Shown in pieces: positions 50,513 through 59,474 of a stretch of 64,000 nt of DNA. Positions within the stretch are counted from its first letter, which is position 1. Each line of letters begins with the position of its first letter. The translations under genes were made by a program, and so were the position numbers. The stretch is from BQJU01 sp965229635 (GTDB taxonomy: Bacteria; Bacteroidota; Bacteroidia; Chitinophagales; Saprospiraceae), in contig OZ245894.1 in assembly GCA_965229635.1 (NCBI GenBank), forward strand, positions 992,001-1,056,000. Reading direction: 5' to 3'. The notes under the pieces are model-generated. The model was not told the DNA's origin and did not search any database. It worked only from the letters and a program-made list of their open reading frames with translations.

Positions 50513-51646
50513 TCATTCTCCATACGAAATGCGATAAATCGCATCGGCGAAATCGTCGGAAACCAACATCGAGCCATCGGGCAAAAACTCGAGATCTACG
50601 GGGCGTCCCCAAGCCTCGTCCTCAGCTTCATCCAGCCAGCCATCGGCAAAAGGCTCGTAGCTGGTGGCCTGCTGGTTCTCGTCGAGCGTAACCAGCATAA
50701 CGCGGTAGCCGATCTTTTTGCTGCGATTCCAGGAGCCGTGCTCGGCAATGAGAATCTGGTTTTTATATTTTTCGGGAAACATACTGCCGGTGTAAAATTC
50801 CACGCCAAGTGGCGCCACATGTGGGCCAAGATTGCGAACGGGTGGGGTGAATTCCGAGCAGTCTCTTTTATCGCCAAACTTTGGGTCAGCCAAATCGCCC
50901 TGATGGCAATATGGGTAGCCAAAATGCATGCCTTCTTCGGTGGCGTGATTGAGCTCACAGGCGGGAATATCGTCACCCAGCATATCGCGGCCGTTGTCGG
51001 TAAACCACAGGTCATTGTCTTCCGGGTGCCAGGTAAAGCCCACCGTATTGCGAATGCCATGTTGAACGATTTCCATATCAGTTCCATCCGGATTCATGCG
51101 GGTGATGGAGGCGTAGATGCTATCCGATTCACAAATGTTACAGGGGGCACCCACTGGCACATACAGCTTGCCATCGGGTCCAAAGGCGATAAATTTCCAG
51201 CCGTGATGCGTTTCAGTAGGATATTGATCATAAACCACCACCGGTTGGGGTGGATTGTCGAGCTGGCTTTCGATATTCATGAATTTGATAATGCGGCTGA
51301 CTTCGGCGACATACAGATTCCCATCGCGAAAAGCTACGCCATTGGGCATCTTCAGGCCGGAGGCAATCACGTAGGTTTTATCGGCACGGTAGTCGCCATC
51401 GGTATCTTGCAGGGCGTATACATTGCCTTCATCGCGGGTGCCGACAAATAGGGTGCCATTGGGCGAAAAATCCATGGAGCGTGCATTGGTCAGGCTATCC
51501 GCAAAGACTTCAATCTTGAAGCCCTCGGGAAGGTTGATGCGTTCCAGCGGAAGGTCGCTCTTGTCGACGGTGTTGTCTTTGGGTGGATTATAGGTGCAGG
51601 CTCCAAACAACAACGTGGAGCAGGCAAGCAGGACAAGAAATCTCAT
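50513..51646 (-). CDS. PQQ-dependent sugar dehydrogenase-like lipoprotein
   Basis: 377 residues. Lipoprotein signal with Cys in STLLFGACTY. The chain is a six-bladed beta-propeller of the soluble glucose dehydrogenase/GSDH family: LPEGFKIEVFADSLTNARSM, GTLFVGTRDEGNVYAL, HHGWKFIAFGPDGKLYVPVGAPCN and IRNTVGFTWHPEDNDLWFTDNG (each partial). The invariant His before GWK and the Asp-Asn-Gly loop are present. Many bacterial members bind PQQ, though activity of this branch is usually untested. Periplasmic or surface-attached. Confidence 0.88.
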   Translation of the reverse strand: MRFLVLLACSTLLFGACTYNPPKDNTVDKSDLPLERINLPEGFKIEVFADSLTNARSMDFSPNGTLFVGTRDEGNVYALQDTDGDYRADKTYVIASGLKMPNGVAFRDGNLYVAEVSRIIKFMNIESQLDNPPQPVVVYDQYPTETHHGWKFIAFGPDGKLYVPVGAPCNICESDSIYASITRMNPDGTDMEIVQHGIRNTVGFTWHPEDNDLWFTDNGRDMLGDDIPACELNHATEEGMHFGYPYCHQGDLADPKFGDKRDCSEFTPPVRNLGPHVAPLGVEFYTGSMFPEKYKNQILIAEHGSWNRSKKIGYRVMLVTLDENQQATSYEPFADGWLDEAEDEAWGRPVDLEFLPDGSMLVSDDFADAIYRISYGE

Positions 51647-51784
51647 GGTCTTGGTGTGTTTTATTGGACTTGTCTTATTAGAAACAAGCCAGATGAAGTG
51701 ATTGAAATGGTAAAATAAGGATATTCCAAATCACTTCTTTAACATCACCACACAAAAAGTGTTCGACCGCTGGTTGCAGGCTAT

Positions 51785-52339
51785 TTATCTTTTTTGGCTC
51801 ACCAACACAAAAGCGGGAGGTACATTGATCGGAACAAAGTTGATGTCCACATTGCCAAAGATGTTTTCGTAGATATTTTTGGCAAGTAGGGAATAGTGCA
51901 CCTGAATATACAATCCACCCGGCTTGAGGTGTTTGTGGCATTCACGAATGATGCTGTACCCCAATTCCTTTGGCAGTGCTACAAAGGGAATGGCCGATAC
52001 GATATAGTCAATTTGCTTGGCGCCAATAGCTTCCAGGTGTTTACCCAGGTTTTCAGCAGAATCCTCGGCAACGATCAGCCGATCGTCATCAATATTGCGC
52101 AAAACTTCGCAGAAGCGGCTATTTACCTCAAAGGTCAATAATTTGGTATTGCTTTTCATGCCTTCCAGAATGTGCCGGGTAATTACACCGTCACCAGCTC
52201 CCAGTTCTACAATCAGTTCGGCATCATCAAAGTTGACGTGCTTGACCATACCTTTGCAAAGGAATTTTGAGCTTCTGGTGATGGTGCCTACTGTTTTGAG
52301 GTTTTTTAAGCCCTCTCGCAAAAATTCAATATGCTTCAT
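51785..52339 (-). CDS. SAM-dependent methyltransferase, PmtA-like
   Basis: 184 residues with motif I VELGAGDGVITRHIL, motif II TFEVNSRFCEVL and VSAIPFVALPKELGYSII, then HLKPGGLYIQVHYSLL. The start FLREGLKNLKTVGTITRSSKFL resembles phospholipid N-methyltransferases (PmtA) and the related KsgA-like group. Methylation of phosphatidylethanolamine is possible, but the group also contains enzymes with other substrates. The 252 bp upstream of it shows no gene. Confidence 0.8.
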   Translation of the reverse strand: MKHIEFLREGLKNLKTVGTITRSSKFLCKGMVKHVNFDDAELIVELGAGDGVITRHILEGMKSNTKLLTFEVNSRFCEVLRNIDDDRLIVAEDSAENLGKHLEAIGAKQIDYIVSAIPFVALPKELGYSIIRECHKHLKPGGLYIQVHYSLLAKNIYENIFGNVDINFVPINVPPAFVLVSQKR

Positions 52340-52591
52340 TTTAAGTATTTACGTTGATTCGATTAAGAACCATTAGTTAATGCAGGAGACATCCCCACGA
52401 CGCTACTGACAACGCCGGTGGTTAGGTGGATGATGGTACTCCGATGAAAACCAATAATCCGATGTATGGATTTGAAAGAAAAGCAATACATTCTAAAGTT
52501 GCTAACGGATTGAATTCAAAGCAATGACAGGGGCTCCTTATGTTCAATCCGGTGCAAAAATAAGCTTTTTTCCGAATCTCCAGGCTACGGA

Positions 52592-54772
52592 TCAATCACC
52601 AAGGTACTTTCTCAGGTCGGGAAAGGAGCTGGTGTGTTGTCTGATCTCATTTTTGTCGGCCCGTTGTCCATAGAGGTAAGGTACAATATAAGCGCCGGAA
52701 AACCCGGAGGAAAGCACCTTTTTGCGAAAGCTAAAGGCCTCAGCATAGGTGGTAAATGCCCCCAGCGTATAACGGTAGTAGGCAAAGTCGGGTACTTTTT
52801 CTACCATGGCATCCGGAAAAGAATTGATGGCATTATGTTCGTACCCGTTTTTGGCGGAAGCGATCTGTACTTTATAACAAAGGGATTGATTGACCGGCTG
52901 TTGGTTAAATGGGGATGTCTGGTTTTTTCCGATCACTGGTACGTCTTTAGCCCCCACCAAACCGTCGGTGTGGGTAAAGCTGTATTCGACGGTGAACTTG
53001 CTCGAAGACTGTGCATTTCCCTCAAGGGCCCTCATGAAAATCTGTTTGGCGGAAACGCCATTTCTCAATAGATATTCGCCAGCTTTCTCCGCGGTATTGA
53101 TGGCGTCGAAAAGTCGGTTGGTTAATGGGGTGTTGCCATGGGTATAGGTCGTGATGACCAGCTGTAATTCCGGGTTTTGTACCAGTTTTTTTACAATTTG
53201 ATCAAGGGTTGTTTGTCCCCGGTTGGCCAAATTATCGGCATGGTCAATGTGCAGTGCCGGATAGTCTTCTTCCGTTGCTGCGGGTACCCTGGGATGTGCG
53301 ATCACCACATTGCTGGTTTCGGGGATGGGCTGATTATCCAGGGTGCCTACCTCACCAAAAGTGTTGCCCTCAAATCCGTCATCCGGAGCCGGAGTGTCGG
53401 GCACAAAAGTAGGCTCGGGGACCACTTCCGGCGACGCATAAACGGCGACCGTACTGGGTGGTTCCATTTCCGGAAGGAAATCAGGAAAGTGGGCTACATA
53501 CAGATCACGTTGGCCGAAGCCATCTTTGCGCGAAGACGCAAAAAAGCCGGAAAAACCATTGTTGCTCAGGCGAAAATGGGTGTCGTCAGCACTGGAATTG
53601 ATGGGGATACCCAGGTTCAAAGGCGTTGTCCAGCGCTTCGAACGGTGATTATATACCGCTTTGAATACATCAAAACCCCCGATGCTGCTCCGGCTGTTAT
53701 TGGAACTGAAATAGAGGGTAATGCCGTCGCGCGACAGGAAAGGCGTTGTTTCATCAAATGGAGAATTGATCTCCGGGCCCAGGTTTTCGGCTGGCGTCCA
53801 CACGCCATTGACCCGGGAAGAACGATATAAATCCAGCCCCCCGTAACCACCGGACCGCCGACTGGCAAAGATCATCAGCGTATCGTAGTAGATAAACATG
53901 CTCTCGTCGTCAATGATCGGATTGATCGGACTTTGGAATGGCGTAGAACTCACCGTGCGATTTTCCACCGTTTTAAAGGTATCGATCACAATCTCGCCGT
54001 TGGTCATTGACCAGCCCTGATAGTAAAACAGCACACTTCCATCAGCATTAAAATCGAGCAAAATTTCGTGTTTGGGACTATTGAGCAGGTAGTGCATGGG
54101 GGCAGTACTTCCCCAGCCGGTATTGGTGATTTGGCAGCTGAAAATATCGCTGTAATATTGGCCGAGGCGTTCGTCGGGCTGACCATATTTATTGCGCGCG
54201 CCCCCGGCATTGCCCTGTCGGATGGAGGAGAAATAGATTTTGTCAAAGTAATTGGGGCTTAGTACCGGTGCAAACTCATCGCCCGAGCTATTAACCCCCG
54301 GCCCAAGGTTTTCCACTTCGGCCAGCTTTTCGTGAAACTGGATTTCCAGACCATTGGCGGCCCGGCGAATTTCTTCGCGCACCATTTGTCGGTGCGGATG
54401 GTCGGGGCGAATGGTTTTGAGGTAGAGCTTATAGTAACGGGATGCCTCATCAAAGCGGTTTTGGGCATGGTAAATCTTGCCGAGATAGAGCCACGATTCC
54501 GGATAAGGAGAACGCTCTTCTTCCACTTGCTGCGTGAGGTTAGCCAGGGCCTGTTCGAGATGATTGAGCTGGTAATGACACACTGCGATGAGAAACCGGC
54601 CTTCTTTATCCTGCCGACTGAGTTGTTTGGAACTGGTCAACACCGCCAGGGCGTTTTCGTAGTTGGAGTGAAAGATAAATTCTTTGGCCCGACGCATTTT
54701 TTCGGTATTGCTCTGACCGATAGCGGCAGTGGCGATTGCCGTAAAAAATAAGACAAAACAAAGGCTCCTCAT
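52592..54772 (-). CDS. TPR/PD40 propeller/OmpA-like/SPOR protein of the envelope
   Basis: 726 residues. Signal peptide (LFFTAIATAAIGQ); TPR-like helices (about 25-140); a PD40/WD40-like beta-propeller (about 150-420: FAPVLSPNYFDKIYFSS, IYYDTLMIFASRRSGGYGG, TTPFLSRDGITLYFSSN and GFFASSRKDGFGQRDLYVAH); an OmpA C-like segment (about 505-600: IVKKLVQNPELQLVITTYT); and a C-terminal SPOR-like domain (YKVQIASAKNGY, YRYTLGAFTTYAEA). The TPR-propeller-OmpA order resembles PorE of T9SS, which binds peptidoglycan, but PorE-type Cys residues are not obvious and a SPOR end is extra. It is probably anchored to peptidoglycan. Confidence 0.82.
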   Translation of the reverse strand: MRSLCFVLFFTAIATAAIGQSNTEKMRRAKEFIFHSNYENALAVLTSSKQLSRQDKEGRFLIAVCHYQLNHLEQALANLTQQVEEERSPYPESWLYLGKIYHAQNRFDEASRYYKLYLKTIRPDHPHRQMVREEIRRAANGLEIQFHEKLAEVENLGPGVNSSGDEFAPVLSPNYFDKIYFSSIRQGNAGGARNKYGQPDERLGQYYSDIFSCQITNTGWGSTAPMHYLLNSPKHEILLDFNADGSVLFYYQGWSMTNGEIVIDTFKTVENRTVSSTPFQSPINPIIDDESMFIYYDTLMIFASRRSGGYGGLDLYRSSRVNGVWTPAENLGPEINSPFDETTPFLSRDGITLYFSSNNSRSSIGGFDVFKAVYNHRSKRWTTPLNLGIPINSSADDTHFRLSNNGFSGFFASSRKDGFGQRDLYVAHFPDFLPEMEPPSTVAVYASPEVVPEPTFVPDTPAPDDGFEGNTFGEVGTLDNQPIPETSNVVIAHPRVPAATEEDYPALHIDHADNLANRGQTTLDQIVKKLVQNPELQLVITTYTHGNTPLTNRLFDAINTAEKAGEYLLRNGVSAKQIFMRALEGNAQSSSKFTVEYSFTHTDGLVGAKDVPVIGKNQTSPFNQQPVNQSLCYKVQIASAKNGYEHNAINSFPDAMVEKVPDFAYYRYTLGAFTTYAEAFSFRKKVLSSGFSGAYIVPYLYGQRADKNEIRQHTSSFPDLRKYLGD

Positions 54773-54799
54773 AAGCTGCTGGCTGATTCTAAAATATAC

Positions 54800-54842
54800 A
54801 ACGAGTGGAGGACTGGTCAGCTGACATCATCCTCCACTCGTT
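54800..54842. terminator. terminator hairpin after the E2 gene
   Basis: A 13-bp perfect stem (aacgagtggagga/tcctccactcgtt) with a 17-base loop, 32 bp past the E2 stop on the minus strand and 27 bp upstream of the PD40-protein start. It is followed on the minus strand by gtatatttta. Confidence 0.65.
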
Positions 54843-54874
54843 TATGAAAATCATTGTTTTTTTGTTACAAGCGA

Positions 54875-56209
54875 TCAGATCGTTCGATTTGGATCAAATG
54901 CCTCCAGATAGTCGCCCACCTTGCGCAGGAATGATCCACCCAGGAAACCGTCTACCACGCGGTGGTCGTACGACATTGAGAGGAACATCATGTGTCGCAC
55001 GGCAATCAAATCACCGTATTCAGTCTCGACTACAGCTGGTTTCTTGCGAATAGCCCCTACGGCCATGATGGCCACCTGTGGCTGATTGATGATCGGCGTA
55101 CCCATCACATTGCCGAAGGTACCCACATTGGTTACTGTAAAGGTGCCATCCTGGATTTCTTCGGGCTTCAGTTTATTGTTTCTGGCGCGATTGGCCAGGT
55201 CATTTACGGCTTTGGTCAGGCCCAGCAGGTTGAGCTGATCGGCATTTTTGATCACCGGTACGATCAGGTTGCCCGATGGCAGTGCCGTGGCCATACCCAC
55301 ATTGACATCTTTTTTCCGCACAATGGTTGATCCGTCTACTGATACATTGATCATTGGAAAATCCCCGATAGCTTTGGCAATAGCCTCAATAAAAATTGGT
55401 GTATAGGTGATCTTTTCACCGTACTGCTGCTGGAAGGATACTTTAACCTTATTTCGCCAGTTGACAATGTCGGTGACATCTACTTCCACAAATGAGGTCA
55501 CGTGTGGAGAAGTATGCTTCGACATCACCATGTGGTCGGCAATCATGCGGCGCATCCGATCCATCTCAATGATTTCCACATTGCCGTTGGTGCTGACCGC
55601 CGGGGCTGATTTTGGCGTGGCGGGTGCTTCCTGACGAGGAGGTGTTTTTGGTGCCGGTCTATCCGAAGTACTGCGATCTTTGAGGTAGGCCAGGATATCT
55701 TTTTTGGTTACCCGGCCCTGCATTCCACTTCCTTCTACCTGCTCCAGTTCTGCCATGCTGATATTCTCCTCCTTGGCAATGTTGCGCACCAGCGGCGAAT
55801 AAAAGCGGCCACTTGTAGACGTTTTTTCCACAGGAGCTTCGGCAGAGACACCAGCTCCTTCCAGTACGGGTTCACGCTTTTCCTGGTGCTGGCCATTGTT
55901 TTGACCGTTACTCTCTTCTGCGGTACTTTTTTCGGTGGTTGGGCTTGCTTTAGGAGCAACCTCCTCTCCATCAGTGGCGATGATGGCAATGGTTTTCCCA
56001 ATCTCAACGGTGTCGTCTTCCTGGTACAGAAGTTCGGCGATAACGCCATCCACCGGAGAGGGGACTTCCGAGTCGACTTTGTCCGTAGCGATTTCCAGAA
56101 TCGTCTCGTCGGCTTCTACCTTATCTCCTACTTGTTTTACCCATTTCAAGATGGTGGCTTCCATGATGCTTTCCCCCATCTTGGGCATGATTAGTTCTAC
56201 TTGAGCCAT
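54875..56209 (-). CDS. dihydrolipoamide acyltransferase (E2) of a 2-oxoacid dehydrogenase
   Basis: 444 residues from the ATG at 56209; a frame extends to 56266 but runs into a repeat. The lipoyl domain has Lys44 in EIATDKVDSEVPSP; a peripheral E3/E1-binding domain follows (VRNIAKEENISMAELEQV with GMQGRVTKKDILAYL); the catalytic domain ends with SYDHRVVDG (His416, Asp420). It passes acyl groups from lipoate to CoA. Whether it serves pyruvate, branched-chain or 2-oxoglutarate cannot be read reliably; the single lipoyl domain and MAQVELIMPKMGES start suggest the branched-chain/pyruvate type. E1 and E3 genes are not adjacent. Confidence 0.93.
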   Translation of the reverse strand: MAQVELIMPKMGESIMEATILKWVKQVGDKVEADETILEIATDKVDSEVPSPVDGVIAELLYQEDDTVEIGKTIAIIATDGEEVAPKASPTTEKSTAEESNGQNNGQHQEKREPVLEGAGVSAEAPVEKTSTSGRFYSPLVRNIAKEENISMAELEQVEGSGMQGRVTKKDILAYLKDRSTSDRPAPKTPPRQEAPATPKSAPAVSTNGNVEIIEMDRMRRMIADHMVMSKHTSPHVTSFVEVDVTDIVNWRNKVKVSFQQQYGEKITYTPIFIEAIAKAIGDFPMINVSVDGSTIVRKKDVNVGMATALPSGNLIVPVIKNADQLNLLGLTKAVNDLANRARNNKLKPEEIQDGTFTVTNVGTFGNVMGTPIINQPQVAIMAVGAIRKKPAVVETEYGDLIAVRHMMFLSMSYDHRVVDGFLGGSFLRKVGDYLEAFDPNRTI

Positions 56210-56240
56210 AATTTCTCTTTGTAATAATTTGGTTGTTGTA

Positions 56241-56402
56241 GTGCATGTTTGGAAGTAGTCATTCAAGCTGCAAATTTCAGCTTATGGAACCTCACTTCGG
56301 CTATTTTTTTGTCCGTAGCGCTGCTATGCACTCAAAAATACCCTTCGTGAGAACCCAAAACCTGCAATTTTCGCTTCTAAAGCACCACTTCCAGACATGC
56401 AC
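56241..56402. repeat. 162-bp hairpin element of the catgttTgga family
   Basis: Ends gtgcatgtttggaagtagt and accacttccagacatgcac are 19-bp inverted repeats with two mismatches. Inside, cctcacttcggctattttt pairs with aaaaatacccttcgtgagaa. It matches in length and end sequence the elements at 17304 and 34637, and its left end recurs in the 59-bp element at 6027. It lies 31 bp upstream of the E2 start and may carry part of its 5' leader. Confidence 0.75.
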
Positions 56403-56547
56403 GTAGGCCTTTCGGCCGATGGTTAGGCAATTCCGCTGCAAAAATAGTCGAATTTCGTGGCACCTACAAGCTAAGAAGAACTACCGGAGCCAGATTTGGG
56501 CTTTTAGCTATAGCTTTCTATATTCGCACCTGCAAAAAATAACCGCA

Positions 56548-56590
56548 AGACCATGTTTGGAGGTCAAACTTTGACCTCCAAACATGGTCT
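56548..56590. repeat. perfect 21-bp palindrome, collapsed copy of the 34637 element
   Basis: agaccatgtttggaggtcaa and its exact complement are separated by a single base (43 bp in total). The sequence equals the inverted ends of the 164-bp element at 34637 without its interior. It lies 45 bp before the start of the small lipoprotein gene. It would form a very stable hairpin in any transcript. Confidence 0.75.
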
Positions 56591-56635
56591 AAAGGTTCCA
56601 TATCCCAAAATTTATAACCAAACCCATTATATATT

Positions 56636-56962
56636 ATGAACCGATTTATGCAATTGTTCGCACTTCTGATGTTTTGTTCTTTCCTATTCACTACTTCCTG
56701 TAAAAAGGATCCCGTTAATCGCTGTGGCGATAATTTCAATTGGGGAGTGGAATTGCAGGCAGAGTCCAGTGCACTCAGTGCTGCGGCACAGGTTTATGTC
56801 AATGATCCAACCACGGAAAATTGTGAGTCTTATAAGGCGGCATATCAGGACTACCTCGATGCTGCGGAAGATATTGATGACTGCGTGATCGCTTCGGAGC
56901 GCGCGGCTTACCAGCAAGCTATTGATGATGCACGCGATAATCTGGATGACTTGCAGTGTTAG
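56636..56962 (+). CDS. small cysteine-containing lipoprotein, function unknown
   Basis: 108 residues. Lipoprotein signal ends at the Cys of LFTTSCKK. Four further Cys residues are spread over the mature part (RCGDNFNW, ENCESY, DDCVIASE and the terminal DLQC), probably as disulfides, in an otherwise helical, acidic chain rich in Ala, Asp and Tyr. I do not recognise the family. The upstream palindrome sits in the likely promoter/leader. Convergent with the LytTR regulator gene. Confidence 0.6.
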   Translation: MNRFMQLFALLMFCSFLFTTSCKKDPVNRCGDNFNWGVELQAESSALSAAAQVYVNDPTTENCESYKAAYQDYLDAAEDIDDCVIASERAAYQQAIDDARDNLDDLQC

Positions 56963-56974
56963 TCACCACGATAT

Positions 56975-57008
56975 ACCATGGAGTCGGCATTAGTTCGGCT
57001 CCTATGGT
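56975..57008. terminator. weak bidirectional hairpin
   Basis: accatggagtcgg pairs with tcggctcctatggt with one bulge and a G-U pair, in the 39-bp gap between the lipoprotein gene and the LytTR gene; it overlaps the last codons of the latter. It is a candidate terminator for both. Confidence 0.4.
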
Positions 57009-57694
57009 TTCATTTCTTTCAAAAAACTTTCCTTGTACACTCTGCCGATCGGGATTTCCAGCTTCCCGATTTCTACATCATGGGCCGTGTAAGCCGTGAT
57101 TTTGTCTTTGGCTACCACAAATGATTTATGGATTTGTAGAAAGCGATCCTGGGGCAATTCCTTGTGAAAATTGCCGATAGACATTTTCGTCAGTATTTGT
57201 TGCTTTGGCAAAATGATCTTGACGTAATCTTTCAGCCCTTCAATATAAAGGACTTCGTTGAGGTCTATCTTTACCGTTTTTCGATCCGCTTTGACAAAGA
57301 TAGCATCCGGTGAGGGGTGTTCCTTATCGGCAACCGATGCACTTTGCAGAAATTTGTCGATAGCTTTCGCAAAACGTGGAAAGGGGATAGGTTTCACCAA
57401 ATAATCCAATACGTTGAGCTCAAAACCCTCTACGGCGTATTCGCGATAGGCAGTGGTGATGATGATTTGTGGAGGATTGTGCAGTGTCGTGATAAATTCC
57501 AGACCGGTAATATCAGGCATTTGAATATCCAGAAAAAGCAAATCAGGCTGTAGGCGGCTAATTTCCGGCAAGGCTTCCAGAGGCTCCGTAGATTGACCGC
57601 ATACAACAAACTGGTTAAACCTGGAAAGGTGTTGCTCAATGACCTTCAATGCGAGCGGCTCGTCGTCCAGAATGTAGCATTTAAATGATTGCAT
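57002..57694 (-). CDS. LytTR-family response regulator
   Basis: 230 residues. The receiver domain has the acidic pair in YILDDEPLA, phospho-acceptor Asp56 in LLFLDIQMPDITG, Thr in IITTAYREYA and Lys in YLVKPIPFPRF. The C-terminal LytTR DNA-binding domain follows (FVKADRKTVKIDLNEVLYIE, FLQIHKSFVVAKDKITAY). It works with the sensor kinase gene that ends one base before its start. Targets are not evident; no LytTR operator was recognised. Confidence 0.93.
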   Translation of the reverse strand: MQSFKCYILDDEPLALKVIEQHLSRFNQFVVCGQSTEPLEALPEISRLQPDLLFLDIQMPDITGLEFITTLHNPPQIIITTAYREYAVEGFELNVLDYLVKPIPFPRFAKAIDKFLQSASVADKEHPSPDAIFVKADRKTVKIDLNEVLYIEGLKDYVKIILPKQQILTKMSIGNFHKELPQDRFLQIHKSFVVAKDKITAYTAHDVEIGKLEIPIGRVYKESFLKEMKP

Positions 57695-57695
57695 A

Positions 57696-58751
57696 TCAAT
57701 GACTTTCGGTAAATTCTATTGATTGCTTCTTGCGGGTGGTTAGGCTGATTTGAAGTTCAACCTCGTATCGCTCAGGCAGGTTGCGGATGTGCAGCTGGTG
57801 CCTGTCGGGGTAGAGCAGTTGGAGTCGTTTCCGAATGTTGTCGAGCCCCATCCCTCCGTTGACAGCCAGTTTTGGGGCTTTCCTTTTTGTATTGGTCATT
57901 TTAAAATAGAGCATCTGATCCTCAGCCTTCAGCGTAAGATTGATTTTGAAAATGCCATCCGGACCGAGACCCCCGTGCTTGAAGCAGTTTTCTGCAAAGG
58001 GAAGCAAAAGCAATGGAGGGACTTTGAGTTTTGGATCAGATAAATGTACCTCAGAGACGACTTTGAGTTTTTCGCCATACCGCAGCTGTTCCAAACCGAT
58101 GTAGTTTTCCAGCAGTTGAATCTCTTTGTTGAGGGCTACCTGGTCCATGCTGGCCCGATATACCAGATAATCCAGCAATTCAGTCAGCTTCAGAATACTG
58201 TCGGCCGTCAAATCCGATCGCATCAATGCCAGACTGTAAATATTATTGAGTGAATTGAAAAGAAAATGTGGATGAAGCTGGCCTTTAAGCAGTTTGATTT
58301 CCGCCTCCGCCTTAGCTTTGATCAGCTGTTCGTTCAATTTTTGCTTCTTTCGATAGTCACCTATTATATAGAGGCATACACCGAGTGCCACGATGGAATA
58401 ATCGCGGATCGTATTTTTGAGTACTTTGCTGACTGGAATGCGGAAGTATCTTCCTTCCTCCAGGTAAATAAGTAATTCCTGCCATTTGATGCGACCCAAT
58501 AATAGAAAAGCTGCTACGACGAGAATTGAGGCTAGAAACCACGGCCAGTTATTTTTCTTCAAATAACGGGGCACCGCATACAAGGCAATAAAATAGGTAG
58601 AGAGCATTAATACGGGTAATGACAATAGGGTTGCTTTTACAAAACGCATTTCCTGACCTGGTTGAAGGTGCATCATGTTGGCCAGATATTCCAGGGCAAC
58701 GTAAAGTGCCCAAAAAAGGAAGTGTCTGATAAACGTCGCGGATTTTCTCAT
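57696..58751 (-). CDS. LytS-type sensor histidine kinase
   Basis: 351 residues from the ATG at 58751; the open frame extends to 58850 without a signal-like start, and upstream TTG/GTG codons are less likely. Four membrane spans (about 10-30, 38-60, 70-85 and 118-133), then a linker coiled coil and the His_kinase domain with QLHPHFLFNSLNN (acceptor His162) and a GHKL ATPase end (PFAENCFKHG, GGMGLDNIRKRL). Signal unknown. Two-gene operon with the LytTR regulator, 1-bp gap. Confidence 0.92.
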   Translation of the reverse strand: MRKSATFIRHFLFWALYVALEYLANMMHLQPGQEMRFVKATLLSLPVLMLSTYFIALYAVPRYLKKNNWPWFLASILVVAAFLLLGRIKWQELLIYLEEGRYFRIPVSKVLKNTIRDYSIVALGVCLYIIGDYRKKQKLNEQLIKAKAEAEIKLLKGQLHPHFLFNSLNNIYSLALMRSDLTADSILKLTELLDYLVYRASMDQVALNKEIQLLENYIGLEQLRYGEKLKVVSEVHLSDPKLKVPPLLLLPFAENCFKHGGLGPDGIFKINLTLKAEDQMLYFKMTNTKRKAPKLAVNGGMGLDNIRKRLQLLYPDRHQLHIRNLPERYEVELQISLTTRKKQSIEFTESH

Positions 58752-58932
58752 CGAATAGAATTGGTGCAGAACAAAGGTAAAGGTATTTGATTTGTAGATC
58801 AATGAAGCACATAATAGAGCAACACCTTGTTGGAGTAGACCAACAACCATCTTTGAAAAACCCCTAAAATATAGCCTTTTTGAAGAAAAATTTAACTTTA
58901 AATAAAAAGGAAAACAATTTTAAAGGCTGTTA

Positions 58933-58965
58933 TTTGGAATTTCCAAGCAGAATACTTTACATTTG
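58933..58965 (+). promoter_or_regulatory. Bacteroidota-type promoter (-33 TTTG, -7 TACATTTG)
   Basis: TTTG at 58933-58936 and TACATTTG at 58958-58965 are separated by 21 bases, within the usual spacing for the Bacteroidota major sigma factor (TTTG/TTG then TAnnTTTG). It points rightwards towards the giant secreted protein gene. Confidence 0.6.
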
Positions 58966-58974
58966 TAGGTAATA

Positions 58975-59079
58975 ATGAAAATTAATCCCATGACTAAAAA
59001 ATTATACTCCTCAGAGGGCTTCTTCTGTTCTCGACAGTCCTTTATGATTACATATCAGTCATCATCCCTTAGTATTTAG
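58975..59079 (+). other. 34-codon frame just after the promoter (possible leader peptide)
   Basis: ATG at 58975 lies only about 10 bases after the -7 box, so translation would be nearly leaderless. The peptide (start MKINPMTKKLYSSEGFF) has no recognised resemblance. It could be a regulatory leader, a remnant, or chance. Confidence 0.25.
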
Positions 59080-59474
59080 AGTAAAATTTAGTAAAATGAA
59101 CTGACATTCGACCATGTTGTTCATTTTTTTGTCATGTAGATTTTTGTAATAATAACGACGACCCTCGCTGCACAAAAGGTGCGGTGATCATTTGAAATAC
59201 TGAAATAATTCGTTTTGACTTGTCGGAGATTTGAATCCGGCAGTTCTATAAAAAATAGTAAGACAGACCAAAACGAGGAAATATATACCGTTCCGTTTTC
59301 TTTGCAATTAAACATATTATGTTAGAAGACGACGACCTTAAACCACTACGGAATCAGGTAATTTCTTCGAAGCAGTCAGAAGACGTCTTGACCGGACGCT
59401 TTTGGCATTTGGCTATTTATTTAGCAATCTCATAACCTAATTTTTTACCTAATTTTTTAACAAATTGTGATCTT

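Larger units (their letters stand above)
58752..59474. other. 723-bp region with promoter and possible long leader of the giant gene
   Basis: Divergent gap between the kinase and the giant secreted-protein gene. It holds a good Bacteroidota promoter at 58933-58965, after which about 500 bp remain before the ATG at 59475. Within that is a 34-codon frame (58975-59079) and, just before the ATG, a direct repeat of acctaatttttt. No other gene was seen; the leader may be regulatory. Confidence 0.45.
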
